A stretch of DNA of 11,256 nt from positions 1-11,256 of the forward strand of contig CAZDEF010000080.1 in assembly GCA_964504385.1 (NCBI GenBank), in the 5' to 3' direction. A model generated the notes under the pieces. The model saw only the letters and a list, made by a program, of their open reading frames with translations, was not told where the DNA came from and did no database searches. Source of the stretch: Limiplasma sp964504385 (GTDB lineage Bacteria; Bacillota; Clostridia; Christensenellales; Aristaeellaceae). Within the stretch, counting starts at the first letter, position 1, and every line of letters starts with the position of its first letter. Below, piece after piece: positions 1 to 5,311 of this stretch. A program made the position numbers and the translations under genes.

Positions 1-234
1 GCCGGTATGAATCCGCATGAGACGGAAGAACTGATGGAGAACATCATCAAGATCCGCAATCAGTTCCAGATCGCCATCATGCTGATCGAGCATGACATGA
101 ATCTGGTGATGGGGATCTGCGAGGGCATCTGCGTGCTGAACTACGGCCGCATCATTGCCAAGGGCACCGCGAGCGATATCCAGTCCAACCCCACCGTCAT
201 CGAAGCCTATCTGGGCAAGCGCAAGGAGGGCTGA
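1..234 (+). CDS. livG: Branched-chain amino-acid ABC transporter ATP-binding protein LivG, C-terminal end (5' truncated by window)
   Basis: The reading frame is open from base 1, so the ATG at 7 is an internal Met and not the start. The visible 77 residues are the tail of an ABC ATPase: the MNPHET segment that follows Walker B in LivG proteins, the H-loop IEHDM, then the usual LivG ending (NYGRIIAKGTASDI ... VIEAYLG). Walker A and the signature motif lie upstream of the window. LivG is one of the two cytoplasmic ATPases that power uptake of leucine, isoleucine and valine (or related amides and amino acids) through the LivH/LivM permease, fed by a periplasmic or lipoprotein binding protein. 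The next gene, livF, starts 3 bases after this stop, and its ribosome binding site (AAGGAGGG, 223-230) lies inside the end of this gene. The family is clear; the exact substrate is not. Confidence 0.9.
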   Translation, partial: AGMNPHETEELMENIIKIRNQFQIAIMLIEHDMNLVMGICEGICVLNYGRIIAKGTASDIQSNPTVIEAYLGKRKEG

Positions 235-237
235 ACG

Positions 238-948
238 ATGAGCACGCTTTTGAAAGTTGACAACATGCATGTGTACTACGGCGCGATCCACGCGATCAAG
301 GGCATTTCCTTCGAAGTGAACGAGGGCGAGATCGTTACGCTGATCGGCGCGAACGGCGCGGGAAAATCCACCACGCTCAATACCGTGGCGGGTCTGCTCA
401 AACCGCGTGAAGGTTCCATCCTGCTGGAAGGCCAAAGCCTGCTGGGCATTCCGGCGCACAAGCTGGTATCCCGCGGCATGGCGCTGTGCCCCGAAGGCCG
501 CCGGATCTTCCAGCAGATGACCGTGCGCGAAAACTTGGAAATGGGCGGCTATTCCCGCCCGGCCGAGGAGATCGACGCATCGATCGACGATGTGTTCCAG
601 CGCTTCCCACGCCTGAAGGAGCGCGAAAAGCAGATCGCCGGCACGCTGTCCGGCGGTGAGCAGCAGATGCTGGCCATGGGGCGCGCGCTGATGTCCAAGC
701 CGAAGCTATTGATGCTGGACGAGCCTTCCATGGGTCTGGCGCCCATTCTGGTGGAGCAGATCTTCGATATCATCAAGGAGCTGCACCAGGCGGGCACCAC
801 CATCCTGCTGGTGGAGCAGAACGCGCAGATGGCACTGTCCATTGCCGACCGGGCCTATGTGCTGGGCACGGGCAAGATCACCATGTCCGGCGCAGCGGCG
901 GATGTGCTGGCGGATGACCGCGTGCGCGCTGCCTATCTGGGCGGTTGA
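238..948 (+). CDS. livF: Branched-chain amino-acid ABC transporter ATP-binding protein LivF
   Basis: This is a complete 236-residue ABC ATPase, the usual LivF length. Walker A is GANGAGKS at residues 37-44, the signature LSGGEQQ at 137-143 and Walker B LLMLDEP at 157-163. The switch position reads VEQN (192-195), with Gln in place of His; this is normal for LivF and helps tell it from LivG. The NEGEIVTLIGANGAGKST and EGRRIF segments are also LivF-like. The protein should pair with LivG on the inner face of the membrane to drive branched-chain amino-acid import. The ATG at 238 is chosen because AAGGAGGG ends 7 bases before it and it follows the livG stop by 3 bases. It is the last gene of the operon: a strong hairpin begins 3 bases after its stop. 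The permease and binding-protein genes would lie to the left of the window. Confidence 0.95.
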   Translation: MSTLLKVDNMHVYYGAIHAIKGISFEVNEGEIVTLIGANGAGKSTTLNTVAGLLKPREGSILLEGQSLLGIPAHKLVSRGMALCPEGRRIFQQMTVRENLEMGGYSRPAEEIDASIDDVFQRFPRLKEREKQIAGTLSGGEQQMLAMGRALMSKPKLLMLDEPSMGLAPILVEQIFDIIKELHQAGTTILLVEQNAQMALSIADRAYVLGTGKITMSGAAADVLADDRVRAAYLGG

Positions 949-950
949 TC

Positions 951-993
951 AAAGGAGCCTGTCGCAGAAGATCAAACTGCGGCAGGCTCCTTT
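951..993. terminator. Bidirectional terminator hairpin between livF and the MerR gene
   Basis: A 17-base left arm (951-967) pairs with 977-993 around a 9-base loop, with one G-T wobble as the only imperfection. The arms end in AAA and TTT. The plus strand then reads TTTGCTTCG, so the U tract is short. The stop codon of the convergent MerR gene (972-974) lies in the loop, and its last codons form the right arm, so the hairpin serves both converging genes. Confidence 0.85.
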
Positions 994-1397
994 GCTTCGT
1001 CCTCTACTTGGATCAGATTGCTGTGATAAGCGGTCTTTCCAGACAGAACATCGTCATAAAATGTCTGCTTCCAATCGATGTAATCGATGCTGGCCTGCAG
1101 CTCAGCCATCTTTTGCAGCAGGCTTTCCCGTTTCTGCGCCAGAATGCTTTTCCGCTCTGGGATGGAATCCTTGCCCTGCTGGCACAGGCGGATGTACACC
1201 TTCATTTCCTGAATGCTCATGCCGCAGTTTTTGAGGCACGTCAGGCTTTTGATCCATGCGATATCGCGTTCGTCAAACAGGCGATGGTTGTGAGCGCCGC
1301 GCTTGACATTGGGCACCAGCCCTTCATTGCAGTAAAACTTGAGCGCCTCATAGGTCATGCCGGTTTCTCGGCAAGCGTCCTTCATGGAATAGGTCAT
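972..1397 (-). CDS. MerR-family transcriptional regulator (possible AdhR/NmlR-like aldehyde sensor)
   Basis: This 141-residue protein has a MerR winged-helix DNA-binding domain at the N-terminus (about residues 3-50: YSMKDACRETGMTYEALKFY, then NHRLFDERDIAWI), followed by a long helix (about 78-110) of the kind that forms the antiparallel dimer coiled coil, and a short tail. The ATG at 1397 is preferred over the TTG just upstream (1400) because AAGGAG (1410-1405) sits 7 bases before it. There is no large ligand domain. Cys54 and Cys58 lie in LTCLKNCGMS; a Cys near this place is the redox/electrophile sensor in the NmlR/AdhR group, so aldehyde or thiol-stress sensing is a fair inference but unproved. 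It is divergent from an aldo-keto reductase operon whose promoter carries a MerR-type dyad, its probable target. Confidence 0.88.
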   Translation of the reverse strand: MTYSMKDACRETGMTYEALKFYCNEGLVPNVKRGAHNHRLFDERDIAWIKSLTCLKNCGMSIQEMKVYIRLCQQGKDSIPERKSILAQKRESLLQKMAELQASIDYIDWKQTFYDDVLSGKTAYHSNLIQVEDEAKEPAAV

Positions 1398-1428
1398 CAA
1401 AAAACTCCTTTGAACATCGCTTTTCCAC

Positions 1429-1459
1429 TTGACCGGTTGTAACTACCGGGTGATACACT
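1429..1459 (+). promoter_or_regulatory. MerR-type promoter with 19-bp spacer and operator dyad
   Basis: TTGACC (1429-1434) and TACACT (1454-1459) are separated by 19 bases, longer than the normal 17 and typical of promoters that MerR proteins activate by distorting DNA. The spacer holds an imperfect dyad, ACCGGTTG-TAA-CTACCGGGT (1432-1451). It faces the aldo-keto reductase operon and lies 32 bases upstream of the MerR gene. No convincing promoter for the MerR gene itself was found. Confidence 0.65.
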
Positions 1460-1509
1460 TTTATTGTAGCATGTTGCCGTGCACCATGCAAGCAAGGAGG
1501 AGGATGTAT

Positions 1510-1593
1510 GTGGAGTATGTAGTGTTAAGCAACGGCGTTCAGATGCCTTGCTGCCTATGGCAGGGGCAAATGAGGGGAGAGACGGTGGAATGA
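1510..1593 (+). pseudogene. Remnant of an aldo-keto reductase N-terminus (about 28 codons)
   Basis: This short frame encodes (M)EYVVLSNGVQMP followed by about 15 residues ending in GETVE and a stop. The first part is the usual beginning of YvgN/YtbE-type (AKR5-like) aldo-keto reductases, and GETVE matches the start of their first core helix. The rest of that enzyme, including the whole active site, is absent. A GTG start at 1510 fits best: AGGAGG (1495-1500) is 9 bases upstream and residue 2 is then the expected Glu. An ATG at 1504 is in frame but only 3 bases from that site. The stop TGA (1591-1593) overlaps the ATG (1590) of the next reductase, so the stump now acts as a leader peptide and may couple translation. 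The likely origin is a deletion between tandem reductase genes. This is based on remembered family consensus, not an alignment. Confidence 0.6.
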
Positions 1594-2704
1594 GTAAGCT
1601 GGGTTTTGGCTTCATGCGGCTGCCGGTCGCGGATCCGAACAACGCGGCCAGCGTCGATACGGAACGGCTGAAGCAGATGGTGGATCTGTACATGGCGCGT
1701 GGCAACAACTATTTTGATACGGCGTTTCGCTATTGCGATTTTGCCAGCGAACCCGCGCTGAAAGAAACGCTCACCAGCCGTTATCCGCGCGAGGCTTATG
1801 AGCTGACCGATAAGATCACGCTGAGTTTTGTAAAACGCGAAGAAGAACAGGAGCCGTATCTGCGCCATCAGCTGGAGCGCTGCGGCGTAACGTATTTCGA
1901 CAATTACCTGATCCACAACATCAATGCGGATTTCTATGCGAAGGCCCAGCGGCTGCATACCTTTGAGTGGATCCGGCATATGAAGGAGGAGGGGCTGTGC
2001 CGCCGGATCGGCGTATCCTTTCATGGAACACCGGAATTGCTGGAACAGCTGCTTCAGGAGCATCCGGAAGTGGAGCTGGTCCAGCTGCAGCTGAATTATG
2101 CCGACTGGGAGGATGCAGGCATACGATCGCGCAGATGCTACGAGATCTGCATGGCGCACCGCAAGACCGTGCTGGTGATGGAGCCAGTGAAGGGCGGCAA
2201 TCTGGCGCACCTGCCTGCGGCGGCTGACGAGCTGCTGAAACAGGCGCATCCGGAGTGGAGCCAGGCTGAATGGGCCATCCGCTTTGCTGCAAGCCTGCCG
2301 GGCGTATACCGCGTGCCAGCGGCATGTCCACACTGGAACAGGTGGAGGACAATACCGGATTTATGCAGCGTTTTACGCCGATGACGGATGAGGAGAACGC
2401 ACTGTGCGCCAAGGCTGCCGCCCTTCTGAAGGCAGACACGGCCATTGCCTGTACCGGCTGCCGCTACTGCGAAGGCGACTGCCCGCGCGAAATTGCCATT
2501 TCCAATTATTTTGCGCTGTACAATGAAGAAAAGCGCGATAGCGTCAACTATGTTCACGCTTCAGGTTTCTACTACAAGGCCATTGCCCAGACAAGGGGCA
2601 AGGCAAGCGACTGCATCGGCTGCGGCCTTTGCGAGCGGAATTGCCCCCAGCGGCTGCCCATTCGCGCCTGCCTGCGGCAAGTGGCGGAGACCTTTGAAAA
2701 GTAA
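1590..2704 (+). pseudogene. Ferredoxin-type aldo/keto reductase, interrupted by a one-base deletion
   Basis: Frame 1 (1590-2315) gives 242 residues of an aldo-keto reductase: the KLGFGFMRLP start, then the catalytic tetrad Asp43 and Tyr48 (YFDTAFRY), Lys75 (LTDK) and His109 (YLIHN), and the barrel strand VQLQLNY. From about 2316 the protein continues in another frame with the expected SGMSTLEQVEDN strand, then a C-terminal domain with two CxxCxxCxxxCP clusters (CTGCRYCEGDCP and CIGCGLCERNCP), each able to bind a 4Fe-4S centre, ending at 2704. Restoring one base at 2316-2317 gives about 371 residues, the family's usual size. As written, frame 1 runs on to 2384 and loses both clusters. No slippery heptamer is visible, so this is a real mutation or a sequencing error. 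The enzyme would reduce aldehydes or ketones, perhaps taking electrons through its clusters. The ATG at 1590 follows GGGGAGAG (1574-1581). Confidence 0.85.
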
Positions 2705-2739
2705 AATGTGAAAAGAGAACAAGGAGGAAAGAAAAAACA

Positions 2740-3357
2740 ATGAAAGTTTTGCTGATCAACGGCAGCCCCAAGGCGAACGGCAACACGGCGGCCGCCTTGA
2801 ATGAAATGGCGAATACCTTCCATGAGGAAGGCATTGAGACGGAGCTGATCCATGTGGGGCACCTTGATGTGCGCGGCTGCGTATGCTGCTATCACTGCAA
2901 GGAGCATGGCAAGTGCGTGTTCGATGATGTGGTGAACGAGACCGCCGCCAAGCTGGAAGCGGCGGACGGCATTGTCATCGGCAGTCCGGTTTACTACGCC
3001 ATGGCCAACGGTACGCTTGCTTCTTTTGTGCAGCGCCTGTTCTACTCCACGCTGTTTGACAAACGGATGAAAGTGGGCGCGAGCGTCGTGGTGGCGCGGC
3101 GCGGCGGACTTTCCTCCACCTATGACGAGCTGAACAAATTCTTCGGTATTTCCGGCATGCCCATTGCTTCCGGTCAGTATTGGAACAGCGTGCATGGCGG
3201 CGCGCCGGGACAGGCGCAGCAGGACATCGAAGGAATGCAGGGAATGCGCACGCTGGCGCGCAACATGGCGTTCCTGATGAAGAGCATTGCGCTGGGCAAG
3301 GAAAAGTACGGCATGCCGGAAAAAGAAAAGATCACCTTTACAAATTTCATTCGTTAA
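2740..3357 (+). CDS. NAD(P)H-dependent FMN reductase / iron-sulfur flavoprotein-like oxidoreductase
   Basis: This is a 205-residue flavodoxin-fold protein. MKVLLINGSPKANGNT at the start is the FMN phosphate-binding loop, and GSPVYYAMANGTLASFVQRL (residues 81-100) is the second flavin-contact loop of the family. Between them, Cys47, Cys50, Cys53 and Cys59 fit the compact CX2CX2CX4-7C motif of iron-sulfur flavoproteins, with an extra Cys49, so a 4Fe-4S cluster next to FMN is plausible. It probably moves electrons from NAD(P)H or ferredoxin to small acceptors in the cytoplasm. AAGGAGG (2721-2727) is 12 bases before the ATG. It lies 35 bases after the ferredoxin-type reductase and before a terminator, so it is the last gene of the MerR-controlled operon. 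The natural substrate cannot be read from the sequence. Confidence 0.85.
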   Translation: MKVLLINGSPKANGNTAAALNEMANTFHEEGIETELIHVGHLDVRGCVCCYHCKEHGKCVFDDVVNETAAKLEAADGIVIGSPVYYAMANGTLASFVQRLFYSTLFDKRMKVGASVVVARRGGLSSTYDELNKFFGISGMPIASGQYWNSVHGGAPGQAQQDIEGMQGMRTLARNMAFLMKSIALGKEKYGMPEKEKITFTNFIR

Positions 3358-3358
3358 A

Positions 3359-3404
3359 CGCAAAAAGGTTCTGCCGCTTTCCTTCTGCGGCAGAACCTTT
3401 TGCG
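3359..3404. terminator. Bidirectional terminator between the FMN reductase and the AraC-type regulator
   Basis: The 15-base arms 3363-3377 and 3387-3401 are perfectly complementary around a 9-base loop. Outer CGC/GCG bases extend the stem past one bulged A. T tracts follow on both strands (TTTT on plus, TTTTT on minus), fitting its place between two convergent genes. Confidence 0.9.
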
Positions 3405-3423
3405 AAATGGGAACAAGGAACGT

Positions 3424-4257
3424 TTACAGCTTTTCGATCGGGATCCAGATCTCGCAGTAATCATCCTCCGGCTTTTCGGCGGGCGGCGCGTACATTTCGA
3501 TGTTGTACTTTCCGCTCAGGCGGTAGTCGCGGCAGCTGGGCAGCCACTCCTTCCAGATGCGTGTGTTCACGCCCTGCAGACTGTCCGGCAGCGCGCCGCG
3601 GCAGGGGAAGATGGCCCATGTGCCGGCGGGCAGCGTGTGGGTGACATAGCCTTCCGGCACCTCCGCGCACGGCAGATAGGGATCGGTGATCAAGTAGTCG
3701 AACTGCTTGCCGTTTTGGTCGAGGCAGACGCCGAAAATGCCTTTCACCTTCGTGCCCGGCGCTTGCATCGTTTCCTCCCAGAATGCAGGGATCTCCTGAT
3801 AGCTGGTCTCGCTGTCAAACACTCTGCTTACGCCTATGACCGTGAAGGCGGGCTTCTCCACGATTTTGTATTCCATCATGTTTCCTCCCTCCAGTGTCAC
3901 CTTGATCTTCATGGGAGCAAAGGCGTTCAGGCAAACGCCTTTTTCCTTTGCTGCGGAAGGCGGTACGCCGTGAAACCGGGTGAAGGCGCGGGCGAAGCTG
4001 TCCGGTGAGTCGTAGCCGTAGCGCAGCGCTGCGTCGATCACCTTGACCGTTCCCAGCGACAGCTCCTCTGCCGCGCGGGTGAGTCTGCGGTTGCGGATAT
4101 ACTCCGATAGCGGCAGACCGCACACGGCGCTGAAGATGCGCTGAAAATGGAACTCAGACACATAGGCGCAGCGCGCAAGCGCCTTGGCGTTCAGTTCCTC
4201 TGTCAGGTGCTGCTCGATATACTCCAGCGCCTGCTGCATTCCATCGATCCAGTTCAC
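3424..4257 (-). CDS. AraC-family regulator with C-terminal GyrI-like effector-binding domain
   Basis: This is a 277-residue regulator of Rob/SoxS-like layout. Residues 1-105 form the double helix-turn-helix of AraC proteins (EFHFQRIFSAVCGLPLSEYI, then DAALRYGYDSPDSFARAFTRFHGVPP, the second-helix signature). Residues about 127-277 form a GyrI-like (SHS2 duplicated) effector domain: MMEYKIVEKPAFTVIGVS, PAFWEE, LPAGTWAIFPCRG and a final CEIWIPIEKL. Such proteins bind small, often drug-like or lipophilic molecules and act on efflux or stress genes; the ligand here is unknown. The GTG at 4257 is chosen because AGGAGGA (4270-4264) lies 6 bases before it and residues start exactly where AraC domains start. 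The frame stays open upstream to 4410, but that part crosses the hpf terminator and has no family resemblance. It has its own transcription unit between two terminators. Confidence 0.9.
   Translation of the reverse strand: MNWIDGMQQALEYIEQHLTEELNAKALARCAYVSEFHFQRIFSAVCGLPLSEYIRNRRLTRAAEELSLGTVKVIDAALRYGYDSPDSFARAFTRFHGVPPSAAKEKGVCLNAFAPMKIKVTLEGGNMMEYKIVEKPAFTVIGVSRVFDSETSYQEIPAFWEETMQAPGTKVKGIFGVCLDQNGKQFDYLITDPYLPCAEVPEGYVTHTLPAGTWAIFPCRGALPDSLQGVNTRIWKEWLPSCRDYRLSGKYNIEMYAPPAEKPEDDYCEIWIPIEKL
3877..3889 (-). promoter_or_regulatory. Internal ribosome binding site and start within the AraC-type gene
   Basis: On the minus strand GGGAGG (3889-3884) is followed by AAAC and two in-frame ATG codons (3879 and 3876) at residues 127-128, exactly where the GyrI-like domain begins. 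Spacing is 4 and 7 bases. Initiation here would give a free effector domain of about 150 residues. The match is good but the use is inferred. Confidence 0.45.
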
Positions 4258-4345
4258 AGTTTTTCCTCCTTTCCACGCCAATAGGGTAACACACGGCGGG
4301 CATCCGCGCCCGACTTTTTCTGCGGGGTGGGGGCGGATGCAGCAG

Positions 4346-4376
4346 AAAACCGGCGCAGCTTTTGGACTGCGCCGGT
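4346..4376 (-). terminator. Rho-independent terminator of hpf
   Basis: The 10-base arms 4349-4358 and 4367-4376 are perfectly complementary (ACCGGCGCAG / CTGCGCCGGT) around an 8-base loop. Read on the minus strand, the stem is followed by TTTT and then CTGCTGC. It lies about 40 bases after the hpf stop and upstream of the AraC-type gene, insulating the two. Confidence 0.85.
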
Positions 4377-4417
4377 GAAAAGTCATATGACAGCTGTCGG
4401 GGACGACCATTGGCAGA

Positions 4418-4963
4418 TCAGGCTTCCGGCTCCATCAAACCCAAGTCGCCGTCCTTGCGCAGATAGAGCACGTTGGTACGGTCGGTTTCCGCATTGACGA
4501 ATACGAAGAAGCTGTGGCCCAGCAGTTCCATTTGCAGCACGGCATCCTCCACGCTCATGGGACGCACGGGGAACGCCTTATGGCGCACCACCTTGCGGGA
4601 GGATTCCTCCACGGTTTCGGCAGCATCGGCGTCATATTCCAGCTCTGCCGGGCTGAAAGCATCCTCGCGCAGCCGCTTGTCCAGCTTGGTGCGGTGCTTG
4701 TGGATCTGCCGCTCCAGCTTGGCCAGCGCCTGATCGATGCTGACGTAGAGGTTGTCGTCGTTGCTGGCCTCGGCCCGCAGGGTGACGCCGCTGACCGGAA
4801 CGGTGATCTCGCAGGTGCGGCGGTTATTCTTTTCCTTGGTGAGGCGCACAAAGATCTCGGCATTCGGGTTGAGATAACGCTCCATCTTGGAAATCTTCTT
4901 CATCACGCGGTCGTTGATGCCGGGGGTCACTACCATATTCTTTGCAGTAATGGTCGTCTTCAT
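4418..4963 (-). CDS. hpf: Ribosome hibernation promoting factor, long form (HPF/YvyD)
   Basis: This 181-residue protein is the long HPF of Gram-positive bacteria. Residues 1-100 form the S30AE ribosome-binding domain (MKTTITAKNMVVTPGINDRV ... KMERYL ... QALAKLERQIHKHRTKLDKR), which sits in the mRNA/tRNA channel of the 30S subunit. After an acidic linker (about 101-127), residues 128-181 form the dimerisation domain (HKAFPVRPMSVEDAVLQMELLGHSFFVF ... NVLYLRKDGDLGLMEP), which joins two ribosomes into an inactive 100S particle in stationary phase or starvation. The ATG at 4963 has AAGGAG (4976-4971) 7 bases upstream. The gene is monocistronic: a terminator follows and the upstream neighbour is divergent. 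A sigma-H-like promoter lies about 160 bases upstream. The common neighbours comF and secA are not present. Confidence 0.97.
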   Translation of the reverse strand: MKTTITAKNMVVTPGINDRVMKKISKMERYLNPNAEIFVRLTKEKNNRRTCEITVPVSGVTLRAEASNDDNLYVSIDQALAKLERQIHKHRTKLDKRLREDAFSPAELEYDADAAETVEESSRKVVRHKAFPVRPMSVEDAVLQMELLGHSFFVFVNAETDRTNVLYLRKDGDLGLMEPEA

Positions 4964-5125
4964 AGCGTTTCTCCTTTATTTACAGTTTTGCCTCTCTCGG
5001 AAGGGGATTCAAAGAATGTGCGGGTGCCAATGGAACCACGCTCCTTTCCGCTGAATGGGCAGGGCTCCCTCGCCCTGTGCAGGCGCTGCTGCTGTCTTCT
5101 TCTTTCACTCGCTCTTGTACTGTAT

Positions 5126-5155
5126 ACATTCTGCATCCGATGGCGGAATTCCTGC
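5126..5155 (-). promoter_or_regulatory. Sigma-H-like promoter of hpf
   Basis: On the minus strand GCAGGAATT (5155-5147) matches the sigma-H -35 consensus RNAGGAWWW fully. After 12 bases, GCAGAATGT (5134-5126) matches the -10 consensus RNNGAATWW in all but one position. The spacing of 12 is within the known 11-12. In Bacillus subtilis the orthologue yvyD is under sigma-H and sigma-B control, which supports the call. No good sigma-A promoter was seen for hpf. Confidence 0.5.
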
Positions 5156-5212
5156 AAAGAAGATGTGAACAAAGCGTAAATGGTGGCATTTGAGCAGACC
5201 AGCCGGCATTCA

Positions 5213-5241
5213 TTGACTTTCCGTCCATTCTGCGGTATGAT
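5213..5241 (+). promoter_or_regulatory. Sigma-A promoter of the wbp operon
   Basis: TTGACT (5213-5218) and TATGAT (5236-5241) are separated by 17 bases, one mismatch each from consensus at the ideal spacing. Transcription should start near 5248, about 64 bases before the wbpA start at 5312. This shows that the open frame reaching back to 5180 is not translated. Confidence 0.8.
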
Positions 5242-5311
5242 ACAAAATTGGAGAACGTGTTTCTTCCCAATGCTTGAACGACCTATTCTGGACATAGAGG
5301 AGAGAAATGGC

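Larger units (their letters stand above)
4964..5311. other. Divergent intergenic region between hpf and wbpA (348 bases)
   Basis: No convincing gene was found here. It holds a sigma-H-like promoter for hpf (minus), a consensus sigma-A promoter for wbpA (plus) and both ribosome binding sites. The inferred hpf leader is about 155 bases and contains a small perfect hairpin, CAGGGC/GCCCTG at 5060-5077, whose role is unknown. Open frames crossing the region on both strands show no family resemblance. Confidence 0.6.

Noticed and set aside
945..1442. A plus-strand frame of 165 codons opposite the MerR gene
   Set aside because: The MerR gene on the other strand has clear domain structure and a start site; this frame is its shadow and begins inside the livF stop region.
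2300..2330. Programmed -1 frameshifting in the aldo-keto reductase
   Set aside because: No X XXY YYZ slippery heptamer and no obvious stimulatory hairpin are seen, and no such mechanism is known to me in this family. A point deletion or sequencing error is simpler.
4258..4410. A 51-residue extension of the AraC-type protein
   Set aside because: It runs through the hpf terminator hairpin and is not family-like; the GTG at 4257 has a strong ribosome binding site.
4980..5030. A 16-codon leader peptide upstream of hpf starting at a TTG (minus strand)
   Set aside because: AAGGAG lies 12 bases before the TTG, but the start codon is weak, the peptide has no regulatory codon run, and such short frames arise by chance.
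5180..5311. An N-terminal extension of 44 residues on WbpA
   Set aside because: The consensus promoter (5213-5241) lies inside it, a good ribosome binding site precedes the ATG at 5312, and the extra residues do not resemble the family.
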